From Streptacidiphilus jeojiense (lineage in GTDB: Bacteria > Actinomycetota > Actinomycetes > Streptomycetales > Streptomycetaceae), in the NCBI RefSeq assembly GCF_000719095.1, contig NZ_JOEH01000018.1, positions 62,001 to 126,000 of the forward strand: a DNA stretch of 64,000 nucleotides, written 5' to 3'. Of this stretch, positions 33,064-41,358 are shown piece by piece. The translations under genes were made by a program, and so were the position numbers. The number at the start of each line of letters is the position of its first letter. Positions within the stretch are counted from its first letter, which is position 1. The notes below the pieces were generated by a model that ran no database searches, was not told where the DNA came from, and saw only the letters and a program-made list of their open reading frames with translations.

Positions 33064-34212
33064 TCACAGTCCCAGGGACTTGCTGATGATGGTCTTCATG
33101 ACTTCGCTGGTGCCACCGTAGATACGGGTGACCCGGGCGTCGGCGTACAGGCGGGCGATGGGCGACTCCAGGATGTAGCCGTAACCGCCGTGCAGCTGCA
33201 GGCACCGGTCGATCGACCGGCCCTGCACCTCGGTGCAGAACAGCTTGGTGGCCGCCGCGTCCGCGCCGGTCAGCTCTCCGGCGACCCTGGCCGCCACGGC
33301 CGCGTCGAGCAGGGCCTGCGCCGCCTGCAGTTCCGCCGACACCGCGGCGAGCTCGAACTTGGTGTTCTGGAAGCGGGCCAGCGACTGGCCGAAGACGGTC
33401 CGGTCGCGCACATAACCGACGGTCAGGTCCAGTGCGGTGCGCGCCTGGGCGACGGCTCCCACCGCGATGGCCAGCCGCTCCTGGGCCAGGTTCCGGCCCA
33501 GCAGGGAGAAGGCCTCCCCTGGCGCCCCCAGCACATTGGCCGCCGGGACCCGTACGTCATCGAAGGACAACTCGACGGTGTCCTGGGTGGTGAGGCCGAT
33601 CTTCTCCAGCCGGCGTCCGACCGAGAAGCCCGGCATCCCCTTCTCGACCACCAGCAGTGAGAGCCCGCCCCGCCGGTCGTCCGGCTCGGCCGAGGTGCGG
33701 GCCACGACCACGACCAGGTCCGCGTGGTAGCCGCCGGTGATGAAGGTCTTGGCGCCGTTGAGGACGTAGTCGTCGCCGTCGGCCACCGCCCTGGTGGTGA
33801 TCCCGGCCAGGTCCGAGCCGACCCCGGGCTCGCTCATCGCGATCGCGGTGTACAGCTCGCCGCTGGCCAGTCCGGGGAACCACCGCGCCCGCTGCTCGTC
33901 GTCGGCGAAGGCGAGGAAGTAGGGGACCACCACGTCCAGGTGGGTGCGCAGCCCGCCGAGGGTGACGCAGGCTCGGGCGCACTCCTCCTGGATCACCACA
34001 TTGAACCGGTAGTCGTCCTGTCCGCCTCCCCCGTACTGCTCCGGGACGGCGGTGCCGATGATCCCCACCTTGCCCAGCTGCGTGAACAGTTCGCGCGGCA
34101 CCAGGCCGGCCGCGCGCCACTGCTCGTAGTGGGGCAGCACCTCACCGGCGATGAAGTCCCGTACCAGCAGCCGGAAGTCCTCATGGACCTCGTCGAACAG
34201 AGTCCTGCGCAT
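33064..34212 (-). CDS. Acyl-CoA dehydrogenase
   Basis: A 382-residue acyl-CoA dehydrogenase with IAMSEPGVGSDLAG, NGAKTFITGG, DRTVFGQSLARFQNTKF and LQLHGGYGYILESPIARLYADARVTRIYGGTSEV. The usual MCAD Glu of YEGT is Gly here (IYGGTSE). A Glu in NLAQERLAIA fits the alternative catalytic position of long/branched-chain types. It introduces the alpha-beta double bond, reducing an electron-transfer flavoprotein. GGGGAGGG precedes ATG 34212. Confidence 0.93.
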   Translation of the reverse strand: MRRTLFDEVHEDFRLLVRDFIAGEVLPHYEQWRAAGLVPRELFTQLGKVGIIGTAVPEQYGGGGQDDYRFNVVIQEECARACVTLGGLRTHLDVVVPYFLAFADDEQRARWFPGLASGELYTAIAMSEPGVGSDLAGITTRAVADGDDYVLNGAKTFITGGYHADLVVVVARTSAEPDDRRGGLSLLVVEKGMPGFSVGRRLEKIGLTTQDTVELSFDDVRVPAANVLGAPGEAFSLLGRNLAQERLAIAVGAVAQARTALDLTVGYVRDRTVFGQSLARFQNTKFELAAVSAELQAAQALLDAAVAARVAGELTGADAAATKLFCTEVQGRSIDRCLQLHGGYGYILESPIARLYADARVTRIYGGTSEVMKTIISKSLGL

Positions 34213-34239
34213 CAGCCCTCCCCTTCCAAACCCTTCTTA

Positions 34240-34253
34240 ATGAGTATACTAAT
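34240..34253. promoter_or_regulatory. ATSAG-type palindromic operator candidate
   Basis: ATGAGTATACTAAT lies in the 76-bp divergent gap between the acyl-CoA dehydrogenase and crotonase genes. It has the same CTTAATSAGTATAC core as 31273. Confidence 0.6.
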
Positions 34254-34288
34254 TTAGTCTATAGCCCGGGAAGATCCAGGAGGCAGGC

Positions 34289-35053
34289 ATGAGCGAGAAG
34301 GTCCTGATCGAGCGGCACGGCGCGGTGCTGGTGATCACCGTCAACCGGCCCGCCGTGCGCAACGCCCTGGACGCCGAGGTGGCGGCGGCGGTCGCGGCGG
34401 CGGCGGACGAGCTGGACTCCTCGCCCGAGCTGCGGGTGGGGGTGCTCACCGGTGCGGGCGGCGTGTTCTCCGCGGGCATGGACCTCAAGGCCTTCCAGCG
34501 CGGCGAATCGCCCTCGATCGAGGGGCGCGGACTGTGCGGCATCGCGGTGACGCCGCCGCGCAAGCCGTTGATCGCCGCGGTGGAGGGCTGGGCCCTGGGC
34601 GGCGGCTTCGAACTGCTGCTGGCCTGCGACCTGGTCGTGGCCGCCCGCACCGCCAGGCTCGGCCTGCCCGAGGTCAAGCGGTCGCTGGTGGCCAGGGGCG
34701 GCGGCGCGCTGCAACTGGCCGACCGCGTGCCGCAGGCGGTCGCCCTGGAGATGCTGCTGACCGGCGAGCCGATCAGCGCCGAACGCGCGGCCCTGGTCGG
34801 GCTGGTGAACCGGCTCACCGAGGAGGGTGGCGCGCTGGCCGGCGCCCTGGAGCTGGCCGAGCTGATCGCGGCCAACGGACCGCTGGCCGTCGCGGCCTCC
34901 AAGCAGGTCGTCCGCTCGGCCGCGGACTGGTCCCTGACGGACCGTTGGTCCCGGCAGGCCGAGATCACCGACCCGGTGTTCGCCTCCGCGGACGCCAAGG
35001 AGGGCGCCGCCGCGTTCACCGAGAAACGGCCACCGGTCTGGCACGGGCGCTGA
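34289..35053 (+). CDS. Enoyl-CoA hydratase/isomerase (crotonase)
   Basis: A 254-residue crotonase: FSAGMDLKAF, AAVEGWALGGGFELLLACD and GLPEVKRSLVARGGG, with the C-terminus TEKRPPVWHGR. AGGAGG is six bases before ATG 34289. It is similar to the crotonase at 11427. Its last 38 bases overlap the convergent IclR gene. It hydrates an enoyl-CoA released by the divergent acyl-CoA dehydrogenase. Confidence 0.92.
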   Translation: MSEKVLIERHGAVLVITVNRPAVRNALDAEVAAAVAAAADELDSSPELRVGVLTGAGGVFSAGMDLKAFQRGESPSIEGRGLCGIAVTPPRKPLIAAVEGWALGGGFELLLACDLVVAARTARLGLPEVKRSLVARGGGALQLADRVPQAVALEMLLTGEPISAERAALVGLVNRLTEEGGALAGALELAELIAANGPLAVAASKQVVRSAADWSLTDRWSRQAEITDPVFASADAKEGAAAFTEKRPPVWHGR

Positions 35054-35795
35054 GCACCGGAGTCGACAGCCGCCGCGAGATCTCCGCGGCGGCCCACTGC
35101 ACCTGGACCTTGAGGCCCCCGCCCAGGATCTGCCGCTGCGGCCCGCACAGCGACACCGCCGCCACCGCCGTGCCGGCCTGGAACACCGGCGCGGCGATGC
35201 AGGCCGCACCGGGCACGGCCTCGCCGCACTCGGCGGCGACTCCGGCGTCCAGGGTCCGGGCGAGGGCCTCCCGCAGCGCCCCGGGATCGGCGATGCTGCG
35301 CCCGGTGCGGGCCCGCAGCCCGGCCCTGAGGTACTCCTCGACGACCAGTCGGGGGGCGTTGGCCAGCAGGACCTTGCCGACCGCCGTGCAATGCGCGGGG
35401 AACCGCCCGCCGACCCGCGAGGGCAGCGCGTCCGCGAAGGGACCGCCGATGCGTTCCAGGTAGACCACGTCCTGCTGGTCCAGGACGGCGAAGTGCACCA
35501 CCTGGCCGGTGGCGGCGTTCAGCTCGCGCAGCATCGGCCCGGCCGCGCCGAGGATCCGGGTGCGGTGCACGACCACGCTGCCGATCTCGAACATCCGCAG
35601 GCCCAGGCCGTACTCGTTGTCGTCGCGGCTGAGCCAGCGGGCGCTGACCAGCTGCTGCAGGATGCGGTGCGCGGACGAGCGCGGCAGTCCGCTGCGGGCG
35701 CTGATCTGCCCGAGCGTCAGCGGCTCCGACGACCGTTCGAGGATCCCCAGGATGAGGACGACCCGCTCCACCATGCTCGACGGGTGATCGGACAC
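35016..35795 (-). CDS. IclR-family regulator
   Basis: A 259-residue IclR protein: winged helix LTLGQISARSGLPRSSAHRILQQL and effector domain VVYLERIGGPFADALPSRVGGRFPAHCTAVGKVLLA. GTG 35795 is preferred because GAGG lies upstream; ATG 35774 is the next in-frame start. It ends inside the convergent crotonase gene and starts eight bases from the thiolase stop, so it may be the last gene of the racemase-thiolase operon and control it. Confidence 0.88.
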   Translation of the reverse strand: MSDHPSSMVERVVLILGILERSSEPLTLGQISARSGLPRSSAHRILQQLVSARWLSRDDNEYGLGLRMFEIGSVVVHRTRILGAAGPMLRELNAATGQVVHFAVLDQQDVVYLERIGGPFADALPSRVGGRFPAHCTAVGKVLLANAPRLVVEEYLRAGLRARTGRSIADPGALREALARTLDAGVAAECGEAVPGAACIAAPVFQAGTAVAAVSLCGPQRQILGGGLKVQVQWAAAEISRRLSTPVLSARARPVAVSR

Positions 35796-35803
35796 TGGGG
35801 GCC

Positions 35804-36952
35804 TCAGTCGGCCAGTTCGAAGACGGTGGCGTTGGCGGTCCCGCCGCCCTCGCACATGGTCTGCAGGCCCAGCGCGATCCCGTTGCGCCGCATGTGGTGC
35901 AGCAGCCTGGCCGCGAGCACCGCGCCGGAGGCGCCCAGCGGGTGGCCGACCGCGATGGCGCCGCCGAGCGGGTTGACCCGGTCCGGGTCCGCCTTCAGCT
36001 CCGCCTGCCAGGCCAGCGGCACCGACGCGAACGCCTCGTTGACCTCGAAGGCGCCGATGTCGCCGATGTCCAGCCCGGTGCGCTCCAGCACCTTCCGGGT
36101 GGCCGGGATCGGGGCGGTCAGCATCATCACCGGGTCGTCGCCGACCACGGCGCCCGCCCGGATCGAGGCCAGCGGACGCAGCCCGTGGTGCCGGGCGAAC
36201 TCGTCGGTGGTGATCAGCAGCGCGGCGGCGCCGTCGGATATCTGCGAGGCGTTGCCGGCGTGGATCACCCCGTCCTCCCGGAACGAGGGCTTGAGCCGGG
36301 CCAGGGTCTCCGGGGTGGTCCCGCGGCGCAGCCCCTCGTCCTGGCGCAGCCCGGGGGCCTGATCCACCGTCACCAGGTGGTCGTCGAACCATCCGGCGTC
36401 GATCGCCTCGGCCGCCAGCCGGTGCGAGCGCGAGGCGTACTCGTCGAGATCGGTCCGGGACAGGTTCCAGCGGGCGGCGATCATCTCGGCTCCCGGCCCC
36501 TGCTCCAGCCGGTCGGTGTGGAAGCGTTCCAGCACGGTGGCCCCGTAGGGGACGCCGGTCTGCCGGGTGGCCCCCAGCGGTACCCGGGACATGGACTCCA
36601 CGCCACCGGCGACCACGCAGTCGTAGGCACCCGCGACCACCGCGTGCACGGCCGACTCGACGGCCTGCTGGCTGGAGCCGCAGGCGCGGTTGAAGGTCAC
36701 CCCGGGCACGCTCACCGGCCAGCCCGCGGCGAGCGCGGCGAACCGGGCGATGTTGCTGGACTGGTCACCCAACTGGGTGACACATCCCCACATCACGTCC
36801 TCGACGGCCTCCGGCGGCACCCCGTTGCGCTCCACCAGCGCCCGCAGCACCACCGCGGACAGGTCCACCGGGTGCACCTGGCTCAGCGAGCCGTCCCGCT
36901 TGCCGATGGGGGTGCGCACCGCGTCCACGATCACAGCTCGACGTTGCGTCAT
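35804..36952 (-). CDS. Thiolase (acetyl-CoA acyltransferase)
   Basis: A 382-residue true thiolase, unlike the one at 8417. Nucleophilic Cys91 is in FNRACGSSQQA, the His in AVGHPLGASGAV and the second Cys in TMCEGGGTANA. It would cleave a 3-ketoacyl-CoA, releasing acetyl- or propionyl-CoA. ATG 36952 overlaps the stop of the upstream racemase gene (ATGA), so racemase and thiolase are made together. Confidence 0.93.
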   Translation of the reverse strand: MTQRRAVIVDAVRTPIGKRDGSLSQVHPVDLSAVVLRALVERNGVPPEAVEDVMWGCVTQLGDQSSNIARFAALAAGWPVSVPGVTFNRACGSSQQAVESAVHAVVAGAYDCVVAGGVESMSRVPLGATRQTGVPYGATVLERFHTDRLEQGPGAEMIAARWNLSRTDLDEYASRSHRLAAEAIDAGWFDDHLVTVDQAPGLRQDEGLRRGTTPETLARLKPSFREDGVIHAGNASQISDGAAALLITTDEFARHHGLRPLASIRAGAVVGDDPVMMLTAPIPATRKVLERTGLDIGDIGAFEVNEAFASVPLAWQAELKADPDRVNPLGGAIAVGHPLGASGAVLAARLLHHMRRNGIALGLQTMCEGGGTANATVFELAD

Positions 36953-38061
36953 ATCCGTTCGCCTTTCTGGGAAGCAGCACGGGCGGGGTCTTCCTGGGCG
37001 GGAGCGTCGGCGACCCAGCGGTCCATGACCTCCTGGGCGCTGCCCGCGTCCTTGCGGTGACCGGCCGGGATCGCGGGCCGCCAGCCGCTCTGTCCGGCGG
37101 GGGCCGGCACCAGCACCTCGCGCGCCCGCAGGTGCGGATGGTCGGCGGCCTCGGCGAGGTCGAGGACCGCTGTCAGGCAGGCGTCGGTCCCGGCGGCCGC
37201 CGCGGCCCAGGCGTCGCGGGTGCGTCCCGCCACCGCCTGCTCGATCGCCCGGCGCAGTTCGGGCCAGCGGGACTGGTCGTTCCTCCACCGGCTCCACTGC
37301 GGGTCCAGGCCCAGCAGTTCGACCAGGGCGGCGAAGAACTGCGGCTCCAGGGCGCCTATCGCGACATGGCGGCCGTCGGCGCAGCGGTAGACGTCGTAGA
37401 ACGGGGCGCCGGTGTCGAGGCGGTTGGCGCCGGCGGTGTCCGACCACATGCCGCTGGAGCGGTACTCGTGCAGCATCGCGGTCAGGTAGGCGGTGCCGTC
37501 CACGATGGCCACGTCCAGGACCTGGCCCAGGCCGGTGCTCCGGCGCTGGTGCAGGGCCGCCAGGACGGACAGCACCAGGTACATCCCGCCGCCGCCGAAG
37601 TCCCCGAGCAGGTTGGCCGTCGGGGTCGGTACGGCTCCGGCCCGGGCCGCGTGGTGCAGCGCGCCGGTCAGGCCGATGTAGTTGAGGTCGTGGCCGGCCT
37701 CCGCGGCGAGCGGTCCGTGCTGCCCCCATCCGGTCATCCGGGCGTAGACCAGTCCGGGGTTCCTGGGCGCGGTGTCGTCGGGGCCGAGCCCCAGCCGCTC
37801 CATGACCCCCGGTCGGAACCCCTCGATGAGGACGTCGGCCCGGTCGATCAGCCCGAGCACCAGCTCGCGGCCCTCCGGGCTCTTCAGGTCCGCCTCGACG
37901 ACCGGCCGGTTCTCGGCCATCGCCGGCATCGTGGTGCCCGGGCGGGCAACGGCGAGGATGTCGGCGCCCAGGTCGGCGAGCAGCATCCCGGCGAAGGGGC
38001 CGGGGCCCAGTCCGAGGAACTCGATCACCCGCAGGTCGGCGAGGGGTGGCTGCGCCGGCAT
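36949..38061 (-). CDS. Alpha-methylacyl-CoA racemase (AMACR/MCR-like)
   Basis: A 370-residue family III fold protein of the racemase type. His124 (AGHDLNYIG), Asp154 (GDFGGG) and Glu239 (ALEPQF) keep exactly the spacing of His126, Asp156 and Glu241 in the mycobacterial racemase MCR. LDTGAPFYDVYRCADGRHVA is also typical. It would epimerise a 2-methyl-branched acyl-CoA so that beta-oxidation can proceed, as for sterol or isoprenoid side chains. ATG 38061 follows GAGGAGG; a longer start at 38082 lies before that SD. Confidence 0.92.
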   Translation of the reverse strand: MPAQPPLADLRVIEFLGLGPGPFAGMLLADLGADILAVARPGTTMPAMAENRPVVEADLKSPEGRELVLGLIDRADVLIEGFRPGVMERLGLGPDDTAPRNPGLVYARMTGWGQHGPLAAEAGHDLNYIGLTGALHHAARAGAVPTPTANLLGDFGGGGMYLVLSVLAALHQRRSTGLGQVLDVAIVDGTAYLTAMLHEYRSSGMWSDTAGANRLDTGAPFYDVYRCADGRHVAIGALEPQFFAALVELLGLDPQWSRWRNDQSRWPELRRAIEQAVAGRTRDAWAAAAAGTDACLTAVLDLAEAADHPHLRAREVLVPAPAGQSGWRPAIPAGHRKDAGSAQEVMDRWVADAPAQEDPARAASQKGERI

Positions 38062-38084
38062 CGGAACCTCCTCAATCAGCATTC

Positions 38085-38098
38085 ATGAGGTAAATCAG
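38085..38098. promoter_or_regulatory. ATSAG-type operator candidate
   Basis: ATGAGGTAAATCAG matches the IclR-upstream site ATGAGCTAAATGAG at 12 of 14 positions. It lies 24 bases upstream of the racemase start in an AT-rich island. Confidence 0.5.
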
Positions 38099-38164
38099 TT
38101 CACTATTTAATACCACGATGCCGGCCCGAGAGGAACAGTGCGGCCGCCGCAGGCGGCGGGCCAC

Positions 38165-38971
38165 TTAGTCGAAGAGGTCGACCACGGGCTTGTTGTGGAG
38201 CTCGCCGCGCAGCAGGTACTTCGCCGCCGCCTCCATGTGGTTGCGCCAGTGGCGCTCCGCCCCGTCCGCGTCCTTGGCCTCCACCAGTGCGACCAGCTTC
38301 CGGTACGCCTTGATGGCCCGCTTGAAGCGCTCCGGGGACTCGGTGGAGTCGAAGTGCCGGGAGACCCGCATCATCAGGTGGGTGGCCACGATGTCCTGGA
38401 GCACGGCTCCCTGCACGGCCAGCGTCCGGTTGCCGGAGCGCTGCATCACCAGCTCGTGGAACTGGTAGGTCAGCCCCGACCACTGGGCCGGGTCGGGCAG
38501 CGAGTCGTCGCGGACGGCGATCGCCGCCTCCAGCTTCTCGATGACCTCGTTGAGGTCCTGGAGGTCCTTCTTGGTGCGCCGCTTGGCCAGCAGCCGGGCG
38601 CAGGCGGGCTCGGCGATCATCCTGGCCTCGTAGACGTCGTCCAGGGTGGTGCCCTGGATCTGCAGCAGCAGGCCGACGTAGCGCGCGGCCACGGCTGGGT
38701 CGGGCGCGGTGACCTGGGCACCGCCGCGGGCGCCGCGCCGCACGCTGATCAGGGTCTCCGCCTCCAGGATGCGGAACGCCTCGCGCAGCGTGGGCCGGGA
38801 CACCCCGAACTGCTCCATCAGCTGGAGCTCCGAGGGCAGCGAGTCACCCGGCTTGAGGATGCCGTGCACCATCTGACGGCGCAGCTCGGTCGCGATCAAC
38901 TCACCGGTCTTGGGCGCGCGGACGGGCTGGCCGACCTGCATCCCCGCACTCGTGGAACTCATAGAACTCAT
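38165..38971 (-). CDS. GntR-family (FCD) regulator
   Basis: A 268-residue FadR-like regulator: winged helix LPSELQLMEQFGVSRPTLREAFRILEAE and an FCD effector domain with DVYEARMIAEPACARLLA and FHELVMQRSGNRTLAV, whose Asp/His residues would bind a metal and a carboxylate. The start is uncertain: ATG 38971 and ATG 38962 lie in an exact nine-base repeat ATGAGTTC(C/T) and neither has an SD. A weak hairpin rich in GCCGCC lies at its 3' end. Confidence 0.88.
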   Translation of the reverse strand: MSSMSSTSAGMQVGQPVRAPKTGELIATELRRQMVHGILKPGDSLPSELQLMEQFGVSRPTLREAFRILEAETLISVRRGARGGAQVTAPDPAVAARYVGLLLQIQGTTLDDVYEARMIAEPACARLLAKRRTKKDLQDLNEVIEKLEAAIAVRDDSLPDPAQWSGLTYQFHELVMQRSGNRTLAVQGAVLQDIVATHLMMRVSRHFDSTESPERFKRAIKAYRKLVALVEAKDADGAERHWRNHMEAAAKYLLRGELHNKPVVDLFD

Positions 38972-39041
38972 TCTACTGGTGGCGCGGGTCTCTTCGACGC
39001 CGGGTACACGCCCAATTCGCGGCCGTCCCGCACCGGCCCGG

Positions 39042-40070
39042 CTACAGCCAGCTCCTGACCTTTTCGACCGTCGCCGCGGCGTCGGGGCCGACCGGGTCGA
39101 CGTTGAGCATGGTGACGCCGGCCTCGCGGTAGGCGGCCAGCCGCTCGCGCACGAACCCCTCCGGGCCGACCAGGTTGGTCAGGTCGATCAGCTCATCCGG
39201 CACGGCCGCCTCGGCCTCGGTCTTCCGGCCGGCGAGATAGAGGTCCTGGATGAGTTCGGCCTCCTTCTCGTAGCCGTAGCGGCGCACCAGGTCGTTGTAG
39301 AAGTTCCTGCCGCGGGCCCCCATGCCGCCGATGTAGAGGGCCAGGGTGGGGCGGGCCAGGTCGCGCAGTGCCGCGCGGTCCTCGCCGACGGCCAGCACGC
39401 CGCCGGCCACGATCTGGAGCTCGCCGAGCTCGGCCGGACGCTTGGCCCGGCCGGCCGCCAGCGCCCCGCCCCAGGTCTCGGCGGCGCGTTCGGGCAGGAA
39501 GAACAGGGGTATCCAGCCCTCGGCGATCTCGGCGGCCAGTTCGACGTTCTTGTCGCCCAAGGCGGCCAGGTAGACCGGTACGCGGGGGCGTACCGGTCGG
39601 GTGAGCAGCTTCAGGGGCTTGCCCAGGCCGGTGCCCAGCGCCGGGTCCAGCGGGACCTGCACGGTGGCGCCCTGGTAGGAGACGACCTCGCGGCGCAGCG
39701 CCCGGCGGGTGAACTCGACCACGTCGCGGGTGCGGGCCAGCGGTCTGGCGTAGGGCAGGCCGTGCCATCCCTCGATGACCTGCGGACCCGACGCGCCCAG
39801 GCCCAGCAGGGCGCGACCGCCGGAGACGGCGTCCAGGCCGGCTATGGTCTGGGCGATGGTGGCGGGGGTCCGGGAGTAGACGTTGAGGATCCCGGTGCCG
39901 ATGCCCAGGGTGGTGGTCCTGGCGGCGAGGTAGCCGAGGATCGACACGGCGTCATATCCGTACGCCTCGGCCACCCAGGCGGTGTCCAGTCCGGCGCGCT
40001 CCAGGGCGACGGCCTGGTCGACGGTGCGGTGCACGTCCCCGGCGTAGCGCAGTGTGGTGCTCAGCTGCAT
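39042..40070 (-). CDS. LLM-class F420-dependent oxidoreductase
   Basis: A 342-residue luciferase-like TIM barrel: GLDTAWVAEAYGYDAVSILGYLAA, IGTGILNVYSRTPATIAQT and LLGLGASGPQVIEGWHG are the F420-binding LLM signatures. GGGAG precedes ATG 40070. It could reduce an enone or oxidise an alcohol with the deazaflavin F420. It is followed upstream by an acyl-CoA dehydrogenase in the same direction, 64 bases away. Confidence 0.88.
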   Translation of the reverse strand: MQLSTTLRYAGDVHRTVDQAVALERAGLDTAWVAEAYGYDAVSILGYLAARTTTLGIGTGILNVYSRTPATIAQTIAGLDAVSGGRALLGLGASGPQVIEGWHGLPYARPLARTRDVVEFTRRALRREVVSYQGATVQVPLDPALGTGLGKPLKLLTRPVRPRVPVYLAALGDKNVELAAEIAEGWIPLFFLPERAAETWGGALAAGRAKRPAELGELQIVAGGVLAVGEDRAALRDLARPTLALYIGGMGARGRNFYNDLVRRYGYEKEAELIQDLYLAGRKTEAEAAVPDELIDLTNLVGPEGFVRERLAAYREAGVTMLNVDPVGPDAAATVEKVRSWL

Positions 40071-40134
40071 GGCGATGGTCTCCCGTGTCGGCCGGGGCGG
40101 TGGTGTGGGCGGGGTCAGCGGCGTGCGGGCGGGC

Positions 40135-41322
40135 TCAGCGGGGCAGGCCGAGGCCTCGTTCGGCGATGATGTTGCGCATGATCTCGGAGCTGCCGCCGGC
40201 GATGGTGTAGGCGCGGGCGTAGAGGTAGGCGTCCTGCCAGCGGCCGTGGGCGACGGCGTCCGGATCGCCCTCGGCGAGGACACCAGCCGGGCCCAGCAGG
40301 GTCAGTGCGTACTCGGCGATGCGCAGGTTCAGCTCGCTGAAGAAGAGCTTGGCCATCGGGGCGTCGGTGGGTGTGCCGCGGCCGGAGAGGTGGCCGAGGG
40401 TGGAGTCGCGGGCCAGCAGTGCGCAGGCGTCGACCTCGGCGGAGAGCCGGGCGATCTGCTGGCGGACGTCGTCGTGCTCCAGGGCGGGGCGGCCGTCGAT
40501 GCGGACCGCTGACGCGTCGCGGATCAGGTCCTGGACCGCGAGCTGGAGCCGGACCACGGAGGCGCCGACGCCGTTGCGTTCCTGGGCCAGCGAGGCGTTG
40601 GCGATGGTCCAGCCCTGGCCGGGGGCGCCGATCAGGGCGTCGGCGGGCAGCCGGACGTCGTCGAGGAAGACCTCGTTGAAGTCGCTGGTGCCGGTGAGCT
40701 CGCGCAGCGGGTGGACGGTGACGCCGGGGAGGGCCATGTCCAGGATGAAGGCGGTGATGCCCTTGTGCTTGGGCGCCTCGGGGTCGGTGCGCGCCAGCAG
40801 GTAGCCGTAGCGGGCCCACTGGCCGTTGGTGGTCCACAGCTTCTGGCCGTTGACGGTCCATCCGCCGCCGTCACCGTCGTGCACGGCCCGGGTGCGCAGC
40901 GAGGCGAGGTCGCTGCCGGCGTCGGGTTCGCTGAACAGCTGGCACCACAGGTGCCCGCCGGAGCGGATGGGCGGCAGGTGACGGGCCTTCTGGTCCTCGG
41001 TGCCGAAGCCGATGAGGGCGTTGGCGGCCAGGCTGCTGCCGCTGGGGGGCATGGGTGCGCGGGCCCGGGCGATCTCCTCGGCGACGACGACGCCGCGCAG
41101 GGGGTCGTGGCCGGGGCTGCCGCCCCATTCCCCGGGCCAGTCGGCGCCCAGGTAGCCGGCCGCGTAGAGGTCGGCGGTCCAGCGCTGCAGGTCCTTGTAC
41201 TCCTCGGCGTTCTCGGGGCTGCGCACCCCGGAGCGGACCTGGTGCCCGGGTGCGTGGGCGGCGACGAAGGCACGCACGTCGGCGCGGAAGTGTTCGAGCG
41301 GTGTTCCGGCTCCGAGTTCCAC
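40135..41322 (-). CDS. Acyl-CoA dehydrogenase, catalytic-type subunit
   Basis: About 395 residues from GTG 41322, which follows AAGGAG by seven bases; an ATG ten codons upstream is less well placed. It has FSEPDAGSDLASLRTRA, NGQKLWTTNGQWA, SLAQERNGVG with the helix-G Glu, and AYTIAGGSSEIMRNIIAERGLGLPR. In steroid degraders such subunits pair with shorter partners lacking the Glu to form alpha2beta2 enzymes. The neighbour at 41359 is such a partner. Confidence 0.92.
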   Translation of the reverse strand: MELGAGTPLEHFRADVRAFVAAHAPGHQVRSGVRSPENAEEYKDLQRWTADLYAAGYLGADWPGEWGGSPGHDPLRGVVVAEEIARARAPMPPSGSSLAANALIGFGTEDQKARHLPPIRSGGHLWCQLFSEPDAGSDLASLRTRAVHDGDGGGWTVNGQKLWTTNGQWARYGYLLARTDPEAPKHKGITAFILDMALPGVTVHPLRELTGTSDFNEVFLDDVRLPADALIGAPGQGWTIANASLAQERNGVGASVVRLQLAVQDLIRDASAVRIDGRPALEHDDVRQQIARLSAEVDACALLARDSTLGHLSGRGTPTDAPMAKLFFSELNLRIAEYALTLLGPAGVLAEGDPDAVAHGRWQDAYLYARAYTIAGGSSEIMRNIIAERGLGLPR

Positions 41323-41358
41323 TCGGCTACTCCTTGCTGGTGTGCGGGACATGACGGA

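Noticed and set aside
38103..38164. Terminator after the GntR gene (GCCGCC-GCA-GGCGGC)
   Set aside because: The stem is only six base pairs and such GC repeats are common in this DNA, so it is not listed as a feature.
38950..38985. ATGAGTTCT-ATGAGTTCC direct repeat as another ATSAG operator
   Set aside because: It coincides with the GntR start codons and encodes MSSMSS; the spacing resembles the site at 21060, but a coding explanation is simpler.
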